From IMG/VR virus record IMGVR_UViG_3300002053_000032, positions 1 through 36,111 of that record: 36,111 nt of DNA; one strand, written 5' to 3'. The translations under genes and the position numbers were made by a program. Source of the stretch: a virus. Shown here one piece after another: positions 32,479 to 36,111 of this stretch. The first letter of the stretch is position 1, and each line of letters opens with the position of its first letter. Under the pieces are notes generated by a model, which did not search any database, was not told where the DNA came from, and saw only the letters and a list, made by a program, of their open reading frames with translations.

Positions 32479-32921
32479 GAATGGACAAACATAATTGCTT
32501 GTTATATGCTGCTGCTATGGTGCTTGACTGTAGTGTTGATGAATTAATCGAAGAGATTGGGCATGATGGAATGGACGTAGTTTGGCCGCAACTTATACCA
32601 CCCCTATGTTTTCAAGGCCACCATATTCAAGAGATAATAGATTGTTTTGTAGCTAGAGGTTTTGGATTAATGCTTGTGGAAAGAGAATGTTTTCAAGCAC
32701 CGGCTGAAGATGTATCGCCATTACAAACATTTGAACATTTTGAAGAAAGATTCTTGCATCATGTAGAAGGTAAAGAAGCCATAATGGTAGGTAGACACAA
32801 ACAAAAACAATGCGGACATGCATGGGCATGGGATGGTGAAAGATGCTATGACCCTAATGGATTCTTAGCAGAACTAAAAGAATATGAAGTCAGAGAGGCG
32901 TGGATTAAAACATCACTTTAA
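32466..32921 (+). CDS. Papain/C39-like cysteine-peptidase fold protein
   Basis: 151 residues. HNCLLYAAAMVLDCS places Cys 11 at the start of a helix, HDGM near 33 and a GHHIQEII segment follow, and GHAWAWDGERCYDPNG supplies His 118 and Asp 129. This Cys-His-Asp layout is that of small papain-like/C39-like peptidases, a type found in phages without a settled role. It could process a host or phage protein, or be an inactive fold. Overlaps the previous gene by 13 bases and is the last gene before the second regulatory region. Confidence 0.6.
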   Translation: MRLLRMDKHNCLLYAAAMVLDCSVDELIEEIGHDGMDVVWPQLIPPLCFQGHHIQEIIDCFVARGFGLMLVERECFQAPAEDVSPLQTFEHFEERFLHHVEGKEAIMVGRHKQKQCGHAWAWDGERCYDPNGFLAELKEYEVREAWIKTSL

Positions 32922-33011
32922 CCGGATTACTTACACAAATTTACAAGTTTTGATTTGATTTTTATGCTTTTTGAATCGGTCGGTATATCGAATGTTACGG
33001 TTACGGAACAT

Positions 33012-33031
33012 GCGTTACAGTTAAGTAACGC
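33012..33031. repeat. GTTAC-N6-GTAAC inverted repeat 1
   Basis: GCGTTAC - AGTTAA - GTAACGC, perfect 7-bp arms, 1-2 bases before palindrome 33033-33058. The second copy (TGTTAC-N6-GTAACA) is at 33067-33084. Confidence 0.6.
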
Positions 33032-33032
33032 G

Positions 33033-33058
33033 CTAAGTCACGTAATTAGGAGATTTAC
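33033..33058. promoter_or_regulatory. Imperfect palindrome of the TAAGTSACSTAA family
   Basis: The left half CTAAGTCACGTAA matches the family well; the right half TTAGGAGATTTAC is degenerate. Probably a weaker site than 33107-33130. Confidence 0.5.
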
Positions 33059-33066
33059 GAAAAACA

Positions 33067-33084
33067 TGTTACGCCCCGGTAACA
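33067..33084. repeat. GTTAC-N6-GTAAC inverted repeat 2
   Basis: TGTTAC - GCCCCG - GTAACA, perfect 6-bp arms with the same 6-base spacer as repeat 1, 54 bp downstream of it. Confidence 0.6.
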
Positions 33085-33106
33085 ATGATATGCAAAGCTA
33101 TATAGC

Positions 33107-33130
33107 TAAGTGACCTAATTAGGTCACTTA
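33107..33130. promoter_or_regulatory. Perfect 24-bp palindrome (operator-like)
   Basis: Half-site TAAGTGACCTAA followed by its exact reverse complement. Same family as 21413-21438 and 21538-21565; lies about 88 bp upstream of the sigma-factor start. Confidence 0.75.
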
Positions 33131-33217
33131 AGCTTGGCACGGGTTTTGCTATTCAACATTATTGCGCCGCAAGCGGAGGCCAGGCGGCGGGGAGAAATCA
33201 AATCAAAAAAGGCTAAA

Positions 33218-33886
33218 ATGATGCAAAAATCAAGCCACGATTTGTCAGAGAAATCTGACCTTTCTTTGTTGGTAGAGCGGCTACGTGCGGGGGACCGTAC
33301 CGTAGCCGAATTGATTATTGAATCAAACATCACTGTCGCAAAACGTATTGCGAAGTATTACTCAAAATGGTATCCTGATAAATCCGACGACATAAGAGGC
33401 GCGGCTTTCGTAGGACTCACGCAAGCGGTTACGTGGGCATACGAGGGACGCATGTACGATAATAACATTATACCGTACATAGCAAAAACAGTTGATAGAT
33501 TCATCAAGGATTTCCTTGAGAAAGACCACTTGATTCGGATACCTCGTTCTGCCTTCCGTGAAATGATTCAACGCATGGAAGCAATACAGTTTCTTCCTAT
33601 CGCATTCCCGCTACACATACGTAATGATGATGAAGAAAACTCGGCTGATGAAGAAATCATCGAGCCGGCGGCTCCTGTTGATACTGACCCATTGGAACTG
33701 ATGGAGTTCTTCGACAGACTAGCACTAACTGAATTCGAGAAGATTGTGTTGACTCAAAAATCAGAAGGGAGGACATTACATGAGATAGCTGAAATGACAG
33801 GCAAGTCGCATGTGTGGATTTACAAGACTCTGGAGAATATCCGCGAGAGGGCGGATAGACTGAGAAGGAGCAAGTACGATGAGTGA
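33218..33886 (+). CDS. Sigma-70-family RNA polymerase sigma factor
   Basis: About 222 residues; would redirect host RNA polymerase to phage promoters. Region 2: KSDDIRGAAFVGLTQAVTWA then IPYIAKTVDRFIKDFLEKDH (about residues 62-105). Region 4 HTH: LTEFEKIVLTQKSEGRTLHE then EMTGKSHVWIYKTLENI (about 172-210). Between them is an acidic linker. Start at ATG 33218 (AAAGG 4-7 bases upstream) rather than TTG 33134, since the extra 28 residues are basic and lie in the operator region. A 14-bp motif overlaps the start codon (33219-33232), with others at 33312 and 33646. Overlaps the next gene by 8 bases. Confidence 0.82.
   Translation: MMQKSSHDLSEKSDLSLLVERLRAGDRTVAELIIESNITVAKRIAKYYSKWYPDKSDDIRGAAFVGLTQAVTWAYEGRMYDNNIIPYIAKTVDRFIKDFLEKDHLIRIPRSAFREMIQRMEAIQFLPIAFPLHIRNDDEENSADEEIIEPAAPVDTDPLELMEFFDRLALTEFEKIVLTQKSEGRTLHEIAEMTGKSHVWIYKTLENIRERADRLRRSKYDE
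33219..33232 (+). promoter_or_regulatory. 14-bp motif on the sigma-factor start codon
   Basis: TGATGCAAAAATCA begins at the T of the first ATG (ATGATG). Also found at 35855 as an identical 14-mer; the ParB-like 1 leader copy (21694) differs by one base. Confidence 0.5.
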
Positions 33887-34259
33887 TGAAAACATCAATC
33901 CTGAAACCGGCGTTGACGAGGGAGAGCCGGTCAACGTGGCGAAGATGAAAGCCGCCAGCGACATCTGCAAGGCGGCGAAAGCCTACGAGCGGGGTGTCCT
34001 CAACACCAGCGAGTTGATTGAAATCGCAAGCCGCAAACCGCAGTGGATTCCGGCCAGTGACCACAACAACCACGGCTACTACAAGCTGTACGCCCGTCAG
34101 GGTACGCAGGAGTGGTGGCTCATGTCCCTGCACGACCACATGGGTTTCGACAGTGCGCGCATGTGTGCGAGAATCCTCAAGATGCATCACGGTGTGATGG
34201 AAATCACCATTGTCCACACCACTCCCATCGGGCACGTACTCAATACGTGGGCGGTGTAA
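33879..34259 (+). CDS. Hypothetical GC-rich protein
   Basis: 126 residues. Acidic N-terminus (MSDENINPETGVDEGEPVNV), helix KMKAASDICKAAKAYERGVL, then a His/Trp-rich domain (SDHNNHGYYKLYARQGTQEW, MSLHDHMGFDSARMCARILK). The His and Cys might bind metal, but no standard finger is visible. Codon use is markedly GC-rich, like ParB-like 1. Coupled to the sigma gene by an 8-base overlap. Confidence 0.6.
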   Translation: MSDENINPETGVDEGEPVNVAKMKAASDICKAAKAYERGVLNTSELIEIASRKPQWIPASDHNNHGYYKLYARQGTQEWWLMSLHDHMGFDSARMCARILKMHHGVMEITIVHTTPIGHVLNTWAV

Positions 34260-34260
34260 C

Positions 34261-34725
34261 ATGAGTAACTACTCAAGCCCGACAACTGACATCGAAGTCA
34301 AGGTAGGCATCTGCGAGAATCCCGGTCCCTGCTGGCAGTGTGGTAGAAACATCAGAAAGGACGAGCGTTACGTCCTGATTGCTTGCTACGACAAGGAAGC
34401 AGACATGCACTTCGGACAGGGCTACTGCTCAATCGAGTGTCTGCAAGAGGACTTCGCGGAAATGATGGCTGAGAAAGATGAAGAAATCATTTACCCGAGA
34501 CTTCAGCCGCAGGAGAAAGGTAAGAAGTGGGTATTCATCACACAGAATGCCTACGTTGGCGGAATCAAATTCGCCGCAGAAATCCATGAGATACCTGATT
34601 CACACGCAGGAGATTCAAACAAGGCAGCGTGGTGGTTCCTGAATCGGATTTCTGCATCAGCTTGCCTTGAAATGAAGGCAATCCCAATCGAGCAGTGGCT
34701 CGGCGTGAAGGAAGGTGTTGCCTAA
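34261..34725 (+). CDS. Protein with treble-clef-like zinc finger
   Basis: 154 residues from ATG 34261. CWQCGRNIRKDERYVLIACY and GYCSIECLQEDFAEMM give a CxxC...CxxxC zinc site of treble-clef type near residues 24-60. The second half (KKWVFITQNAYVGGIKFAAE, then AAWWFLNRISASACLEMK) is a separate domain, unrecognised. Frame upstream of 34261 is inside the previous gene. GC-rich codon use. Confidence 0.62.
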   Translation: MSNYSSPTTDIEVKVGICENPGPCWQCGRNIRKDERYVLIACYDKEADMHFGQGYCSIECLQEDFAEMMAEKDEEIIYPRLQPQEKGKKWVFITQNAYVGGIKFAAEIHEIPDSHAGDSNKAAWWFLNRISASACLEMKAIPIEQWLGVKEGVA

Positions 34726-34761
34726 CCTGAGAAACAAGCGCAATGCTTGTGGAGGAAACAC

Positions 34762-34941
34762 ATGACCCTCGAAGAGAAACTTGATGAAGTAGCCAATTTC
34801 ATCGAAGGACACAAACAGGGAGAAATCAGCTTAGAGGCTGTGATGGCTACAGTCTTTGAACTGATTGAAATCTACAACTGCAACCATCCCGGTGTTTTCC
34901 GCGGTAGCACTTGTCCCAAGTGCGGGGAGTATGTCACATGA
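34762..34941 (+). CDS. Small zinc-ribbon-like protein
   Basis: 59 residues starting MTLEEKLDEVANFIEGHKQG. The end NCNHPGVFRGSTCPKCGEYV has C, H, C and C as a possible zinc site. GTGGAGG 7 bases upstream supports ATG 34762 over 34747. The stop overlaps the next ATG. Confidence 0.6.
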   Translation: MTLEEKLDEVANFIEGHKQGEISLEAVMATVFELIEIYNCNHPGVFRGSTCPKCGEYVT

Positions 34942-35078
34942 GTAGGTGTGCATGGTGTGGTAAACCCGGTGGCAAGATGATGAAGGATGATAAGGGCGTT
35001 CCTTATCATCCAAAGTGTTACAATGCAATGGCACGGAGGGAAAGGAGTAAGCCCGATGAAGTGCGTAAAGAACGTTGA
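34938..35078 (+). CDS. 46-residue zinc-finger mini-protein
   Basis: A short gene: MSRCAWCGKPGG, then VPYHPKCYNAMARRERSKPD and a basic end. CxxC...HxxC is a LIM/treble-clef-type zinc site. The ATG overlaps the upstream stop (ATGA) and the end overlaps the next gene by 23 bases, a tight coding context. Confidence 0.6.
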   Translation: MSRCAWCGKPGGKMMKDDKGVPYHPKCYNAMARRERSKPDEVRKER

Positions 35079-35208
35079 TGAAAGCATCATTGTTAGAGTC
35101 AAGGATGATACCGCTGTCAAGATGGTTGACAGTGGCAAGTGGCAGTACGCCAAGAAGTCTGAATGGAAGGCGGCTGGCCGTCAGTATGGGCCGATGAAGG
35201 TGCGCTGA
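35056..35208 (+). CDS. 50-residue conserved-type phage protein
   Basis: MKCVKNVDESIIVRVKDDTA then KMVDSGKWQYAKKSEWKAAG. The pattern 'V-x-D..A..(L/M)V-S-G-x-W-x-Y-x-x-K-S-E-W' is one I associate with small phage proteins of unknown role. AAGGAG about 9 bases upstream of ATG 35056. The stop TGA overlaps the next ATG. Confidence 0.62.
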   Translation: MKCVKNVDESIIVRVKDDTAVKMVDSGKWQYAKKSEWKAAGRQYGPMKVR

Positions 35209-36014
35209 TGAATACACCAAAACCGGCTGAAGAATGTCAGTGTACCATCCAAACAGAACTTTTTAACGGAGGGGGAGATTCCGTTGGAATGTTTTGTGAT
35301 ACCTGCCATAAATTTCATGGCAAAGTAAATACAAGACCTTGTGATATATGTTCACATCATTACATAGATAACAGGGGCAGTGGATGCGGGATTAGTAATC
35401 CGCCAATGGCTAAGGATGGTCAATGTGAGAAATATAATCACGGTATGCCTCATATTGACCCACATGGGAATATAAATTTTCCTGTATGTCAATATGTACC
35501 AAGTACCCCGTGCCCACAATGTGGGCATACAAAAGTTGATATCGAGTTTGCTGATGCATGTGGAATGCAGGTGGAATGTCAAAGGTGCCACCACATGTTT
35601 TATATGCAAAATCCTTCAATAGAAAAGACTTGCATGACCTGTGCAAACTTTTCTAATGGAGAATGTATTGTAGGTCGTCTTGAGGAAGTCAAGGGCTATG
35701 ACTGTGATTACTGTGGCAACTGGTGTACGGAACGAATCTTCTACGTGAATGCTTATGAAGTTACTCGGAACTACGGTGGTCCCGAGGAAGGTGGTTGGTG
35801 GTATAATCTTCATGTTCCAATCGCAAGTGTGCCGGTTATTGCATCAAGTAGGGATGATGCAAAAATCAAGGAGAAGGTGAAAGAACTGGAGGAGTTCTTC
35901 AAGGACAGGTCATACGGAAACATCTACTCCATGAAGGGTGGTCAGGAGTTGAATGTCTATGTCGAGGACAAGTTTGCGGAGCTTGAACCAAAAGAGAGGC
36001 CGCATTATGAGTAA
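35208..36014 (+). CDS. Multi-zinc-finger cysteine-rich protein
   Basis: 268 residues from ATG 35208 (TGATG coupling). It has around 20 Cys in CxxC-type pairs: CQC, CDTC, CDIC, CPQCGHTKVD, CQRC, CMTC, CDYCGNWC, so at least three or four zinc ribbons in residues 10-190. The C-terminal 80 residues are a mixed domain with RDDAKIKEKVKELEEFFK and NVYVEDKFAELEPKER. It may bind nucleic acid or a host polymerase. Carries one 14-bp motif (35855-35868). The AT-rich first half and more GC-rich end suggest a mosaic. Confidence 0.62.
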   Translation: MNTPKPAEECQCTIQTELFNGGGDSVGMFCDTCHKFHGKVNTRPCDICSHHYIDNRGSGCGISNPPMAKDGQCEKYNHGMPHIDPHGNINFPVCQYVPSTPCPQCGHTKVDIEFADACGMQVECQRCHHMFYMQNPSIEKTCMTCANFSNGECIVGRLEEVKGYDCDYCGNWCTERIFYVNAYEVTRNYGGPEEGGWWYNLHVPIASVPVIASSRDDAKIKEKVKELEEFFKDRSYGNIYSMKGGQELNVYVEDKFAELEPKERPHYE

Positions 36015-36111
36015 TAAAGAAAACGTAACGTGGATGCAGTACAAAACACTGCACAATTTACTACTCGCTGGAGTAGTAAGGATTGAACGCGACCAATACG
36101 TAGGAACAGCC
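36007..36111 (+). CDS. Unidentified protein, 3' end outside window
   Basis: An open frame of 35 codons from ATG 36007 to the window edge (MSNKENVTWMQYKTLHNLLL then GVVRIERDQYVGTA). The ATG overlaps the end of the zinc-finger gene (8 bases), as with neighbours. Too little is visible to name. Confidence 0.5.
   Translation, partial: MSNKENVTWMQYKTLHNLLLAGVVRIERDQYVGTA

Larger units (their letters stand above)
32922..33217. promoter_or_regulatory. Second regulatory region upstream of sigma factor
   Basis: About 296 bp without a convincing gene. It holds AGTTTTGATTTGATTT (32946-32961), TCGGTCGGT (32976-32984) and ATATCGAA, all shared with the 21.3-21.7 kb region. It also holds two GTTAC-N6-GTAAC inverted repeats (33014-33029 and 33068-33083), two palindromes of the TAAGTSACSTAA family (33033-33058, 33107-33130) and AGCTATATAGCT (33096-33107). 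The frame open from TTG 33134 is a non-coding extension of the sigma gene. Likely an operator-controlled promoter region. Confidence 0.65.

Noticed and set aside
1-36111. CRISPR array, insertion sequence or integrase/attachment site
   Set aside because: No regularly spaced repeats, transposase or recombinase motifs; the tmRNA and tRNA are intact with phage genes on both sides, so they do not look like integration junctions.

Overview
The window is a stretch of a double-stranded DNA tailed bacteriophage genome. The evidence is a long tail tape-measure protein (about 1,100 residues visible, so a long-tailed, probably siphovirus-like particle), tail and baseplate genes, a lysis-type membrane and lipoprotein cluster, and a complete phage replication set. 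No integrase, transposase, CRISPR array or rRNA is visible. The host cannot be named. Shine-Dalgarno sites are strong, and the tmRNA and tRNA carry encoded CCA ends, so it is a bacterium. Most genes are AT-rich and tightly packed, with ATGA or TAATG junctions. A few segments (about 21.7-23.4 and 33.9-35.2 kb) are much richer in G+C.

Layout. (1) 0-9.2 kb, + strand: tape measure (left end cut off), two paralogous small tail proteins, a 1,338-residue baseplate/fibre-like fusion and an unassigned structural-type protein. (2) 9.2-10.4 kb: a small basic protein, a holin-like membrane protein, a 57-residue protein overlapped by a lipoprotein (spanin-like arrangement) and a Cys-rich protein. (3) 10.4-16.5 kb: a surface-glycan-like island of four or five glycosyltransferases, a SAM methyltransferase and a radical SAM/SPASM-type enzyme, all in one tightly coupled + strand operon. 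(4) 16.4-21.3 kb, - strand: a primase/SF3 helicase, six small proteins and a DnaQ-type exonuclease. The exonuclease gene overlaps the glycan operon tail-to-tail by 128 bp. (5) 21.3-21.7 kb: a divergent regulatory region with large palindromes. (6) 21.7-32.9 kb, + strand: two ParB-like proteins, a conserved phage protein, an RNA cluster (two unclassified hairpin elements, a full tmRNA and a tRNA-Gln), an SNF2-like helicase, a family A DNA polymerase, a VRR-NUC nuclease, a NYN nuclease, a cysteine-peptidase-like protein and small genes. (7) 32.9-33.2 kb: a second regulatory region sharing palindromes and direct repeats with the first, followed by a sigma-70-like factor and a string of small zinc-binding proteins that runs off the right edge.

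Most notable signals. A dispersed 14-bp quasi-palindrome (TGATK-N4-AATCA) occurs about 22 times, nearly all in the early/replication half. It sits at the translation starts of the primase and sigma factor, next to that of ParB-like 1, and beside the tmRNA and tRNA. The phage tmRNA encodes an unusual short tag (AAPRRMAA) and contains an internal 19-nt tandem duplication. A tRNA-Gln lies wholly inside an open reading frame. CxxC-type zinc-knuckle insertions occur in both the polymerase and the helicase. All functions are inferred from sequence motifs read by eye; no database search was possible.
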